Part shown: positions 23,130 through 35,334 of the stretch, piece after piece
Layout: every line of letters starts with the position of its first letter
Numbering within the stretch: the first letter of the stretch is position 1
NCBI GenBank assembly: GCA_963682175.1
Contig: OY821772.1
Coordinates: 55,140,925-55,204,924, forward strand
Direction: 5' to 3'
DNA length: 64,000 bases
Source: Triglochin maritima
Taxonomy: Eukaryota > Streptophyta > Magnoliopsida > Alismatales > Juncaginaceae
Position numbers and translations under genes: made by a program
Notes under the pieces: model-generated
What the model saw: the letters and a program-made list of their open reading frames with translations, nothing else
Database searches by the model: none
Told to the model about the DNA's origin: nothing

Positions 23130-24631
23130 ATGGAGGAAGAACTCAAAGCCTTAGAAACCAACAACACTTGGACACTCATTTCTAAACCTAACGGAACCAA
23201 ACCAGTTGGATGCAAATGGGTTTACAAAATAAAATATAACAGCAACAGAACCGTCGAAAGGTATAAGGCTCGTTTAGTAGCCAAAGGGTATACTCAGACT
23301 TATGGTCTCGATTACCTAGAAACCTTCGCACCCGTTGCAAAAATGAACATTGTTCGTGTCCTATCCATAGTTGTTAATAAAAATTGGAAACTCTATCAAA
23401 TGGATGTTAGGAATGCTTTTCTCCAAGGGACTCTCAAAGAAGAAGTATACATGACTCCTCCACCAGGGTACAACTCCACTCCAAATCAGGTATGCAAACT
23501 CAACAAAGCCATCTATGGTCTGAAACAGTCCCCCCCCCCCCCCCCCCGCATGGTATGCCAAACTTAGTCATTTTCTTATTGCTTATGGTTTTTTAAAGTC
23601 TTCCGCTGACGCTTCTATGTTCACTAGGCATCATAAGAAAGAAGTCACCATAGTCTTAGTCTACGTAGATGACATCATCATTACTGGTGATAATAATAAT
23701 GAAATTAACCAGGTCAAGCATTACTTAAAAAACAAAATTTGATATAAAAGACCTTGGTTTCCTAAAATACTTTCTAGGAACAGAGATTGCATATTCAAAA
23801 AATGGTATGTTCCTATCACAAAGAAAATACGCCCTAGATCTATTGAAAGAAACAGGAAAACTTGGAGCTAGGCCTGCTAATACACCTATTGAGGCAAATC
23901 TCAAAACCAGTCCTACTAATGGAGAACCTGTCAAAGATATTCACCAATTTCAGAGACTTGTAGGAAAACTCATATATCTAACAGTAACCAGACCTGACAT
24001 TACTTTTGTTGTCAGCACAATAAGCCAATTTATGCATGCACCCCGAACACCACACTTAGATATCATTGATAGAATTCTAAGATATATAAAACAGACCCCA
24101 GGACAAAGACTACTAATGAAAAACAACAACTCTAACAGTATCATTGGTTTTTCGGATGCAGATTGGGCAGGAAGCTATGACCGAAAGTCCACTACCGGAT
24201 TTTGCACGTTCGTAGGAGGAAATCTCGTAACTTGGAGAAGTAAGAAACAAAAGGTTGTTGCCCGATCTAGCGCTGAAGTTGAATATCGTGTCATGGCATC
24301 AACAACTAGTGAGCTTATATGGCTAAAACAACTTCTCCACGATATGGGACAAACTCATACCACATCCATGAACATGTTCTGCGACAACAATGCTGCTCGG
24401 CACATAGCTTCAAATCCCGTATTTCACGAAAGAACCAAGCACATTGAAGTTGACTGTCACTTCATCCGAGAAAAGATTCAAGCCGGAGAAATAGATGTCT
24501 CATACATCTTCAGTCAAAAACAACTGGCAGGTGTCTTCACCAAAGCTCTAAGTCAGAAACAATTCAACCTAATCATAGACAAGTTGGGTACCTTCAATCT
24601 CTTCCGGACCCAACTTGAGGGGGAGTGTTGA
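23130..24631 (+). pseudogene. Copia reverse transcriptase and RNase H, broken
   Basis: The RT N-terminal part reads KWVYKIKYN and [12 protein letters not shown] in 23130-23528. An 18-base poly-C run (23530-23547) replaces the conserved segment after YGLKQSP. YVDD lies near 23660. RNase H at 23807-24631 contains DADWAG, TTGFCTFVGG and SSAEVEYR. At least two frame changes separate these parts. Confidence 0.87.
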
Positions 24632-24849
24632 AAAATCCAAAACGACATCAGAACCAAACGTCGCCTAAACATCATCACCAACATTAAATCACAAGGAACA
24701 ATCGCGTCTGTTCACCAACAGACGCATCTGTCCCATTCAACGTAACCAAAACCTATGCCTATATATATCTTGTAATTCAAATGTATGAGCAACTTTCTCT
24801 AAGAAATAAAATCACTACAAACTTCCATCTATCATCTTCGTTTTCTTCA
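24626..24849 (+). repeat. 3' LTR of the Copia element
   Basis: 224 bp, about 96% identical to the 5' LTR, ending TTCTTCA and followed by TSD CAATT. Confidence 0.93.
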
Positions 24850-24854
24850 CAATT

Positions 24855-26375
24855 GTTTATTGGAGATATTATAATTTCCTGTTTAAGGGAGTTTGGAGGG
24901 AGAAATTAGATGATGATGGTTACATGTTGGTTTGGGAAGAAATGAGTTAGTAGTGGGTAATTGGGGTGTGAAGACGTGGATTGGGAGGATGTATCTTTTC
25001 AATATTCAGATTAGAAAAATAAAAAAATGATGGAACGAAAATTTAATGGTTTAGATCTATCTATTCAAGATTTAAGAAATATAACAAATGACTGGGATAT
25101 ACGTAAAAGACTAGGAAAATCATGAGAATGACTAGGAAAATACAAATTGTTGAGATGAATTCTCAACAGTAAAGGATGGTCAAGATTAGTTTAAAAGACT
25201 ATAAATCACGCCGAACCATTGTACTACTATTAATATGATGTATTATTCAAATGTGTAAGCAAAGGGTGCTGCTAAATTTTTTTTCAAACAATTAAACATT
25301 CATTGTAATTGAAATATACGCTTAACTACTATTATCAATTGTTAATGTATAACCGGGTATTCATTGTACTAGTACTATAATATTGGTTAGAGAAAATAAT
25401 ACCATATCAATTATCAAAGATTATTCAGCACAATGAAGAGATCAAGATTCAAGTTCTTAATTGTTAAATGCTCACGAATCAGTGGGTGCTCGTTCAGGTT
25501 ACTTCATCTTAACTTAGGTTACGTGTGTTGGTTCGAATTCCACAAATCTTCCCATTTTCAGCTTATATCCTTCAAATTGGCTACTTTTAATTGACAAATA
25601 TACCTTAATCGTTCTAATTATCCGATAACATGGTATGACGACGTCACAGTACCACTCCAAATCATAACAATTGAAACATACATATAATATTCACACTAGA
25701 AGAAAATACAGCCATGATTCCATGAATATATGTGTGTGATCGATCAAATTGGATGGCAAAGATGAAAATTAAGGAAGTCAAAAAATCTACACACAAGTGT
25801 TTGGTGGAGGTATTATTGGCAATGAGAATTGAGATGGAAGTGGATGCATGGGGAAAAGTGTTGTGTTGCTATTGGCAATGGCATGCAAATGCTAATCGCG
25901 ATGTACTATCGAATATATGTGTTTGTGTTACTTCTTTATCTGACAAGACAGATGTGGGAGCACTAGTAGGGGCATGGGGAGAAAGAAGGAATGGATCTCT
26001 TTGGTGCCATCCCAATGACTAATACTTGTTGTTTGTAGTGGTGATAATTGAGTTGAAGTGGGAGGGAATTGGCATGCACGAGTGGACTGCTGGTGGCCTG
26101 ATCATGACCCTATTTCCTCACCTCCCCCCACACCTCCACCAAACAAATTAATCATCCATCAAGCCCAAGCGTGCACCCCTTTAATTGCACTTTACCTTCA
26201 CTTAATTATGCTTAGTTGAGAAATTTAGTGTTTTTGTACTCGCTACATCTCACAGTTTGGCAGATCGCTTAGTTCCGTTCATCTTCGACGCACTTCCCGG
26301 TGAATGGTATAAATGTAAATCTATATATGTTGAGTTGATCAAGAAGAATTATCACTCATTTTTCGTGTTGATATA
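24855..26375. other. former upstream region of the WAT1-like gene, no gene seen
   Basis: This would have been the promoter-distal flank before the Copia insertion. A 96-aa open frame at 25732-26022 has no recognisable domain and low-complexity base use, so I do not call it a gene. Confidence 0.55.
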
Positions 26376-26784
26376 GAACATGTAATAACCTTAATCTAAA
26401 CACCTTAATTAAACTAAACTAAACCTAATTAACCTTAATTAAGCATGCTACGGTAAAAGAGTGAGGTGGAGATGAGGATAAGAATTGGTTTTTCCTATAA
26501 ATAGAGGTGTTAGGTCAAATTAAACGTTTTTTCCTCTTTGCTTGGGTGATCAGAGAGTGAGAGAGACGATTTTGGAGGAGAAGAAGAATGAGAGAAGGAG
26601 AATGAGAAGAAGTGAAGGAGAAGTGTTGGGTTAGACTTACCAAAGCTTGGGAGGCTTCCACGAACTTCAAAAAGGTATGTCAAGTCTTCATTATAACTCA
26701 CATGAGCCTTGTGGGTGTTGGGGATCGACGTTGGTGTCGAATTTCCTTATCGAATTGCAACCTATTCAGAGGTTGAAGACGACA

Positions 26785-27355
26785 ATCGGTCGACCGGTGC
26801 CTGTGGCCAGTCGACCGATTCTATTATTATATTGATTTGCAGCCGCAAACGGTCGAACGATGTCTGAGGACGGTCGACCGTTATGCCAGATTTTTGCTGG
26901 AAAAAGGGTTTAATGCTGTTATCGGTCGAACGGATCCACTTCGTCGGTCGACCGAAACAATGAGAATAAGTCGGTTGGGGATTTTGACTTATTAAACGGT
27001 CGAACATCCTTAACCTTGTTCGACCGATCTATTCGATGCTAAGTCGGTTGGGAGATTTGACCATCAAAACGGTCGACCGCTCTTTAACTTTCGGTCGACC
27101 GACTGAGCATTTTAAATAAGTAGTAGAGTGCCTGTGTTTGGTCGAACTGTATCTTAGTTCCGGTCGACCGAATATGACTTGGGAAAAATGCCGAGAATCC
27201 CTAATATCGGTTGAACAGACCGAGTACTGTGTGGAAGACCGGTTGACTGGTGTACTTGTAGCGGTCGACCGATCTGCCGCAGGTTGGTGGATTTATCCAC
27301 ACGCGAGCCGTCGAGTATATGTCGACTACCGGCTCTGAGGCGACGGTCGATTACC
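26785..27355. repeat. cluster of CGGTCGACCG-type palindromes in solo LTR 2
   Basis: About 16-18 copies or variants stand at positions homologous to those in solo LTR 1. Both exact palindromes and one-base variants are shared between the two copies. Confidence 0.88.
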
Positions 27356-27847
27356 GGCATTGGGAGCGAGGGATTTCACCTTCGACGAGGGCGTATTATT
27401 GTTGGGTCTCTCATATCGTACGGGGTGTGAGAGATGATTGTCGTAAACCTTGGGCTGTTTGCTGGGGTTTGTCGGTAGGCCGAGGATGTTCCGGCAGGGT
27501 GCGCGTCTGGCGGCTCTTGGGGGAGCAGCGGCTGTCGTCTGGCCCGAGTTGTGCATTCGGCTGGCTGACTCGCTCCTGGGGTGGCGGTGTAGTACCGGGG
27601 GGCCTTTCTGGCGGTGCTTGTGGGAGCAGTGGTGCCATTTGACCCTTGTGTGGCAGCGGTGGACTGACTTGACCCTTGTGCGACAGGAGTGGTTCAGTAC
27701 CGCGGAGGCGGTGAGGGGTATTATTGTGGACCCAAGGTGGATGATCATGTGCATTGCATTGCATTGTTTTTAATTCCATTTTGTATTTTAGGATGTTTGG
27801 CATACGGGGTTCCAGTAGGGAACTCAGGCATGTTTGTTTGTTTATAT

Positions 27848-28073
27848 TAGGGGAGAGCAAAACCCGGTCTGGTCCGGGTTCGGTCTGGAAAATGTTGGTT
27901 GGGTCCGGTCCGGTCCGGGTTTCGGTCCGGGAAGTTTGGGTTCGGTCCGGTCCGGTCTTTTTTTGTTTTTTCTTTATAAAAATTCGGTTTTTGACCGGAC
28001 CGGACCGATTCGGTCCGGTCCGGTCTTCAGTCCACGAGCATCCAGTCCGGACCGGACCGGATGCTCATCCCTA
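27848..28073. mobile_element. second hAT-type CCGGT-repeat MITE, inside solo LTR 2
   Basis: 226 bp with ends TAGGGGAGAGCA and TGCTCATCCCTA. The TSD is GTTTATAT at 27840-27847 and GTTTACAT at 28074-28081. The homologous empty site GTTTGCAT is present once in solo LTR 1 at 10055-10062. The insertion falls immediately upstream of the acceptor-like TTTCAG. Confidence 0.93.
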
Positions 28074-28366
28074 GTTTACATTTCAGGTAACGAGAACATT
28101 AGAGTCGAGGTGGTGACCGAGGAGGGTGCCCCCGGGATCTAATCATGTATTTGTCTATCTTTTCTTTTGAGGTGATTACATGTTGTATAGCTTTTGTTTG
28201 TAATCACAGTCAATCTGTATGTTTGACTTCCACGTGGATCTTTTATATTATATATATTGGTTTATTTTCCGTGACGTGCCCCTTGTTGACCATTGACGGT
28301 CTATTATATTGTTTAAATTTTCCGTTGTTTTCGGGGACGTTACGGAACACGACTTAATTTCTTTTG

Positions 28367-28368
<2 letters not shown>

Positions 28369-28413
<45 letters not shown>
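28369..28413. repeat. (TA)n microsatellite
   Basis: About 22 TA units lie just outside the 3' TSD of solo LTR 2. Confidence 0.95.
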
Positions 28414-28417
<4 letters not shown>

Positions 28418-31400
28418 TATATGAGTGGAAGAAAATCACTTCAAAACTTTTAAATTACAGTTTATAACTTTTTAAAGTTTTTTTGCAATCTAACCGCACA
28501 AAAGTCAGTATAAATGTCTAATGAGTTTTCCCCCTTATTGGTCACACTTAACTGAGAAAAAAACATAAATATTCACTTCTACTCAATTGGAGTAAAGTCA
28601 ATAGATAGACTGTAATCTTTAGATTAGCTAAAATTAAGAACCGTACTAAACGATGTGAGTTGTGTGCTACAACTCAATATGCTTAATTTCACAGTTGTAA
28701 AAGGTTAAACCTCTTGAAGAAACTAATAGTGTAAGCAAAAGTGAAACTGCAATTAAATATCAAAAGTATCTGAGGACTTGTTTGAATGCCCAACACATAT
28801 GATGTCATATAGTAACTTTCTCTTCTTTTTACTGAATTGTGTTGCACTGCTTTACACAAAATCCACCTTTTTCACAAACCAACTGTTGATGAAATCATGG
28901 ATGATGCAGTCACTTGATTCGAAGTGAATGTCCATGACCATAAATGTTCCCTTAACTTTGCCTTGTTCAATCACTAGGAACAAGAACAAGAAGAAAGATA
29001 TATATAGTTCAAAACAAGAGCCAACCTATGAGATGAGAGGGTATGTTTGATTTGCCATTAGTGGTGACCAATTTCAATGCTTTCCAAGCCCTTTTCCACT
29101 TATTTCTCGTATAATAATTTCAAGGATGTGATCAAGTGATGAGGTGCTACATCTTTTGTGCTTTAAGGGACATATTGCCGACTCAAATCGAGACAAGCCA
29201 TCATGTTTCTAGTTTACAATGGATCTTTTGTTGGAGAAGCTTCTCATTGTTAATTTAATCAAACCTTGTTCAGAGGAAAACAAAACAGCTTTCGTAAAAG
29301 AGACTGTTTTTTTAAAAGAAAAATCCAAAACACTACAAGGTGCATTTGTATAAAGGTGGTATATATTTCTTCTAATGCATTTTAACAATAACACTAGGTG
29401 TGTGCTTTTGCATGTTCATTTCACACACAAAAATTCCCCTTCTAAGATGACCAGTGAAATACCATTACAATTCGTAATATACATCAAATTCTATCGATTT
29501 TTCACAAACTTTTGAAGGTAGAATCAGTTATAGCATATAATTTAATATTTCAAATTCCGAGATCCTAACCTTTCTTAGATGTATTGTATGAGATATCCAT
29601 AGTGTTCTTCATTTTCAATGCGAACACTAAATGTTATGACATATCCAATTTGATAATTTGTTTTGATAATTTTTTAATTTTCCATGGTGGATTAATGACC
29701 AAACACGCCACTTTGTAGGGCAGGGTGGCATCTCTGTCTGATTGTAATTAGACTGGAAAAAGAACAAGTTGGAAAACATCATGGATGGGAATCAGAAAAT
29801 AAGATTAATGGGAAAGAACTAAATGCTCAAAGCGACCAAAGAGTGTCTTTATTCAACTTTTTGACTAAATAAACTAATCAAAATTGACTCCAAGAGAACT
29901 CCTTGTCGCAACCGGGTATACATCTTACTTGTGCCCACGATTTTTTTTGTAAATGTATCCCCAATCAAAATTGGAGTGGACCAATGTTATATAAGGTAAA
30001 TTTATATTCCTTAAAATGGTCAAAATTTAGTGCTGACCTCCATCTCCCTTAACTGAACCTTTCATCCTAAGATTCCTAAATTAAGAGAATAAATATGAGT
30101 AATGCATGTGGTGTAATTGTCACAACGTAGTTGTGGTTTCTCGATTGCATGATTTAGCTTAGGTTATGATTGCTCTGTAGGAAGTTAGGGTGTATATTTT
30201 ATTTTTAGAACTCTTATCCCAGACGATTTATCTGTATTGATTGGGCAAATATATTATGTTGAAATGAAGAGCAGAAGTCATTCCTTATTTATATTATGTT
30301 TAGAAGAGAATGAAAAATATAAATAGTGAATTCCTCCGAAATACAATTTTTGGATGTTATGGATCCATGGTTTCACATAATTTATGTTTTCCTACAATCA
30401 ACACCTAAATATCCATTTAAAATCTACTTTCTCAATCCAAAGTCGTGTGGATAGGGAAAATAATAATTTCAAAGTTTTTAGTGAGTAATAGGGGTTAATT
30501 TTAATTGTTAAGAGGCTTAATATATTGACATTTTACCGACCACAAGTTGTTACAGGGAATTGAATTAGCATCCAAGCATCACTCATTTGTATTCGAACTA
30601 ACTAGATGCACAACAGGGGTAAAGGATCCAAAGTAAAGACATGGGACGCGGTGTTATTACAATCTTAGACACAAGTGTATCATGTTTTGTGACCCTTTTC
30701 ATCCGACATGGGCAGATTTTGTTGGATATGTAACTAAGGCATGGAAGTGGAGACTGGCGAGGCATCCGAAGTGAGGGATGGATTCCCTTTGCTTTTTAGG
30801 TACATGTTCTCCACTGGACTTGTGTTGAGGGGAGCAACTTTTTTGGAGTGACTGGTGTTGTTTGAGACATTTGAATCTCAGCTCATGGAATGTGACACTA
30901 TCGAAGTGCCAAGACAAGACATTCTTTTCTGCAGGAAATCTGGAAGATGAACTTTATAACCACGAAAGTCCCATGACCACTTCTTCCTCAACTTCTCAAT
31001 CAATTCTTACTTAGATGGGTTTTTTAAACCCGGAGGTGGTGAGGAAATAATATCCAACCACCTAGGGTTTGACAGGGAAACGAAGGCTAAAGTAATGGTC
31101 GTGATTCTCCCACTTAATCGCATAAAAAAAATCACACCTTTACTAATCAAAAGCTTATCTCAGTATTGAATATAGATTATGTTTACTTGATCATCGGAGC
31201 ACATTGAGACAAGGATTACTACAAGTGTTCCTCACGTGTGCTTCTCAGAAACTATGAGAACACATACGAACCTAGTAAAGTCATGTCTCGGTGTATGAGA
31301 TGATGATAGGTTTAGATCGAACACTTAGTTAGTTACAATCCTGTACACGTGTCAATCAATTGATGACTCATTCTGTTATGTAACTAACTCAAGTATATGT

Positions 31401-34400
31401 ATGAGGATGTGGTCATTCCAGTTGAGGGGATGAACCATTTTATTTGATTTGGTTTGATCCCTCTCTGTCATCTTTTGTTCTGAAATACAGCCTGATGGCC
31501 CCATGCAGCCGTATATGCGGATGTGGTGCGATGCGGGAGAGACGCGCATCGTATCTTTCCGATACGGTCGCATTTCAAAACACCCACTTTTATTTTATTT
31601 TTGGAATTTTTTTGGGTTTTTTTATTCTGATTTGTTTAATACTACCGTATGATCTTAGAAATTATTATAAAAAATTACCTAAATTTTTAGTTACATGTAT
31701 ATAACTTATAATTAATATATCTATAATTCTATATTATATTATTAAATTGCAAGTATGATCCCACATCCATCCGTCGGATGCGGTATCTTATCACATCGCA
31801 TCCGCATCATACATTTCTGAACTTTGCTCTCACCTCTCATCCCTTCTTCCACCATCTCTTCCGAGATTTTAGTGGTGTGAAATTTTCATGAGACGGCTTA
31901 GCTAGCAATATGATAATGATAATAACCACGAAAACAAAACAAACCTACGCGATAGTACGGCAATTTGAGAGCCTACATGATTTCATTTACTTTTGAATAA
32001 TATAATACTGATCCTCAAAACATAAAATTTACTTCAATGTAATAATATCATCCACTGCGCTGATGGTATGGCTCTACTAGCGGTAACATCCCCTGCTCTA
32101 GTTCATAATAAGCTAAAGTTCTTAGTTATATCTATTCCAATTTCAACTTTCGGCAAGATTTTGGATCCAATAATTGCAGAAGAAAAGTATCCGTTTGTGC
32201 TTCATCATCAATCGAAACATGATATCGTAGTCATGCTTGTCCATCGAGATCTTAGCTCTGTCACTAAGGTAAAAGCTAAAACAAAAGCTCCAATTTAAGA
32301 ATCCAATACTACATTACGGACTGCATCTCCAACACAAATTCACCACATAATCTTAAGTTTTACTGAGTATGTAAGACTATACTTCCAACACCAGCAAACT
32401 ACTACTGAAAATCTGATCAACAAGAAAAAGACAATTTGATCAAATTTGACTGTAAATGCACTAGTTCATATGCTATACACTGGTCCATGCTGTCAAAGTC
32501 TTAATACGGCTTTAAGCATAGATGCTTCTCCACGCTTATACCAAAAGACTTAAAAGGGTGAAGATAATTGCTATTTTGAATACAACCTTTCAGACAAATC
32601 ACGATAACAAGTTAAACATGGTGAAGAAATCAACATCAAGGAGCACTTCGGGTATATCTTAATGACTAGTTCGAAAAGAATACCAAGATAAGATCAGTGT
32701 ACTACCCTTCTATCACTTTTATAATTTACGGTTAGGTTTTGTTATGATAGACATAACACAAGCATGTCTTGGTTGTTGAGAAGTTGACATCACCATACAC
32801 CAGCGGATGCCGAACGTTGAAACCGAAGATTCCATTATTTCAATAAGAAAAGCAAAGCAAATCCAGACAAGATAATATCAGTAGTAAATCTTAAATAAAT
32901 AAAAAAGAAACACCACTAATGATTTCGAAAGCAACAAAAAAGAAATCTAGTTTTTTTATCCAATAATCAAAAAATGTTGAGTTCCCAGAACGTAATGGAG
33001 TGGTTAGGACTTAGGAGTAAGTGTGTGAATACGCAAGTTCGAATCTCACTCCACATGTCAAACATTCTGGTGAAAACTGAAACCCTCTTAATCCAAACGG
33101 GGGCGAGTGTTGGGAAATTCTGGATCATAAAAAAATATCTAGAGTTTGAAAGCATATCCAAAAAAATGAATGTAATAACACCGGCATATGAGAAACTAAA
33201 GATATTTATACGTAAACGTATTAACTGGTAGTTGATCAAAACCACTGATTTATGTACGTAAATGCCCAAGGTAAGAAACCAGCTGAAGCGAAAGCGTTAA
33301 TATGAGAAGTGCATCGCTTCCTACAATATCTCACACGATAATCGTAATGCAGAAAATCTGAACAATGAATGAAAACGATACCATCCCATTTCACCTTGAA
33401 AGCTACATGAAAAGGCGACAAACATTAAAAAGAATATACGAGCAAATTCAAAATCAAGAAACTTACGGAGGTGCAAAATTACGCAGGATCAAACCAAAAA
33501 TCACGATTTTATCATTTACATACGTAGATTGCAGCTTCAACATGAAAAGGAAAATACTAAAATTGATTATCAGAACAGTTCGGAACAATTTCAGCTTGGT
33601 CTCAATCTTTAGACAATTTTTTGAACAAAAAATATCTTTGCCAAAGGGCTCTTTTAGAGATATACTCAGCTGATTGGGCCCCATCTCTAATGAGGAAACC
33701 AATCTGACAAGACATGCACAAAAACCTCAACCAAGGAGAGCATGCTACTAAGCATGCACTAACAAGAAAAGATGGTGAAGAATCTCTGTATTCTCCACAA
33801 AACATGCCAGAAAATCAGATCCATCATGACCAGACTGTAGGAGAAAGGTCATCATAAGTTGCTATCAGATTTCATCTTCATATGCCCACATCAAGTATGG
33901 AAATCATTGCGCTGTTAGCATTTCATATACCTAGACACTGGACTTCACCTCTTTCTACTCTCCATATCCAACAAGGAGCTTCGTTAAAACATCCCTCACA
34001 CAATTTTTCACTTCTCGATAGGAAGAATCCGAGGCTTTTAACTTGACTAGCACAACGGTCCCACTTAACCATAAAATGGGTAATTTGGAATGGTTACAGT
34101 AATCAGGGCCTGACGAGTGCGAAAGATTGCAAAATACTCTTTTTAGGGAGGACACACAAATACTCTTAAAAATTGTGAATAATTAATTACTACCGACAAT
34201 ATTTCAGTATATTCTGTGGTGTCTCGGTTGAGTAAAGTTGCTAACCAGGGGACCTAAGCAAAAAAAAAGTATTCCACAAGGGTGAAGCAATATCAACCAA
34301 TTATATTCCTCTTCTTTTTTTGATCGATAATTATATTCCTCTTCTTCATGTGATAGATCTTCCTTAAACAACTTCAATTAATGTGACACAAGTGGTACTT

Positions 34401-35334
34401 TTATAAATATCCAAAACCCCACAAGGTGCACTGTCGACTCAATCATACATGTGGTCAGACGGCGGAAAGGGACTCATCTCTCTACTTCACCTGACCAATT
34501 TATCAAAGACAAGAACCACTTGAGAAACACTACCATGTGGCCCTACTGGATTAGAAGCTAAAGCAGGATTCTGTGAAAGGCCAATACAATAATGCGGTAA
34601 CAAATGATGGCAGACATGAAGTTTGGAGGAGGGCACTAACCATCATCATTTCATTCCACCATATAAGATCTGAAAAGACTGTATTAGAAAACTTAAAGAG
34701 GCATCCTGTGTGGTAATTGGCGAAATTACCCGCTTACACTTGATACTACTCTTCCGATCTAGATTGCTTTTTTTAAGGAGAAAGAGATTTTTTTCATGCT
34801 GAAAAAAAAAAGATTACTCAGTATCATATCTGAAAAGTCTGTATCTTCAATTGCTTGCACCTATGGGTAACATACGTAGGGTTATAACTAGACTAGTAGG
34901 TTATAATGGACAATTATCTCCTAAAAATCAACAAATGTATTATGTAAGCATGATAGGAAGATGGCATCTAATTATTAGTCATTTATAGTCATAAATGAAG
35001 ATGTGGCCCACTATCTATGTGTTTAAAACATTTTGACGATGTTTGCAAATGCATAAAAACAATGGATGAATACAATCCAAACAGATACAGACTAGGATTT
35101 TGAGCTGCACATTGGGGTTTTCATAAAATAAAAGCATAGATAGGAAAGGAAGAGTTTCATTATCTCCAAAGTCAAAAATATCTAAAACACGTGAAATGGA
35201 CAAAACAGCTAAAAACCAAACCTGGCAATTTATATTTATCACGTTTGCAATCTTCATGTGTCTTCTTGACAGGTTTTCAGGCATGGATTTCATAAACAAT
35301 CTACTTCATAAAGGGATTCTTTGCAAATGCGGAA
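28414..35334. other. long gene-poor region
   Basis: About 6.9 kb of AT-rich sequence has only short, unrelated open frames. I recognise no protein family, intact transposon or RNA gene. A GATGCGG-rich patch lies at about 31500-31560 and 31755-31805 in inverted orientation, possibly an old MITE, but no clear ends or TSD are visible. The part nearest 35334 is probably the 3' UTR of the next gene. Confidence 0.55.
32990..33065 (+). repeat. tRNA-like segment, possible SINE head
   Basis: A box A-like TGGTTAGGACTTAGG is followed about 35 bp later by a box B-like GTTCGAATCTCACTCC. No proper cloverleaf forms because the T stem does not pair, and no poly-A tail or TSD is evident, so it is not a functional tRNA gene. 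Confidence 0.35.

Larger units (their letters stand above)
19945..24849 (+). mobile_element. Ty1/Copia retrotransposon, full length but broken
   Basis: A 4,905-bp element has two 224-bp LTRs (TGTTGAA...TTCTTCA), TSD CAATT at 19940-19944 and 24850-24854, a primer-binding site TGGTATCAGAGC directly after the 5' LTR, and a purine tract TGAGGGGGAG before the 3' LTR. The order GAG-PR-IN-RT-RNaseH marks it as Copia. The LTRs differ at about nine of 224 positions, so it is not recent. Frameshifts, stops and a poly-C tract make it non-autonomous. Confidence 0.95.
26381..28344 (+). mobile_element. solo LTR 2 (same family as solo LTR 1), carrying a nested MITE
   Basis: It starts TGTAATAACC and ends GACGTTACG, where the last base is probably a mutated A. 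The TSD is GAACA at 26376-26380 and 28345-28349. It aligns with solo LTR 1 along its length, except for a gap of about 170 bp corresponding to roughly 9285-9440 of LTR 1 and the inserted MITE at 27848-28073. The TATA box, donor-like site (26675) and acceptor-like site (28086) are all conserved. Confidence 0.92.

Noticed and set aside
25495..25545. possible tRNA box B (GGTTCGAATTCCAC)
   Set aside because: No matching box A or cloverleaf. It is likely chance or an old SINE trace.
25732..26022. 96-aa ORF upstream of solo LTR 2
   Set aside because: No domain, homology or splicing context was recognised.
31500..31805. GATGCGG inverted patches as a MITE
   Set aside because: They are inverted and GC-richer than their surroundings, but no clear terminal repeats or TSD could be found.
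33365..33805. overlapping 102-, 79- and 67-aa ORFs in the gene-poor region
   Set aside because: They lie on opposite strands with no recognisable family. A possible donor (CC|GTAAGT near 33470) is not enough to support a gene.
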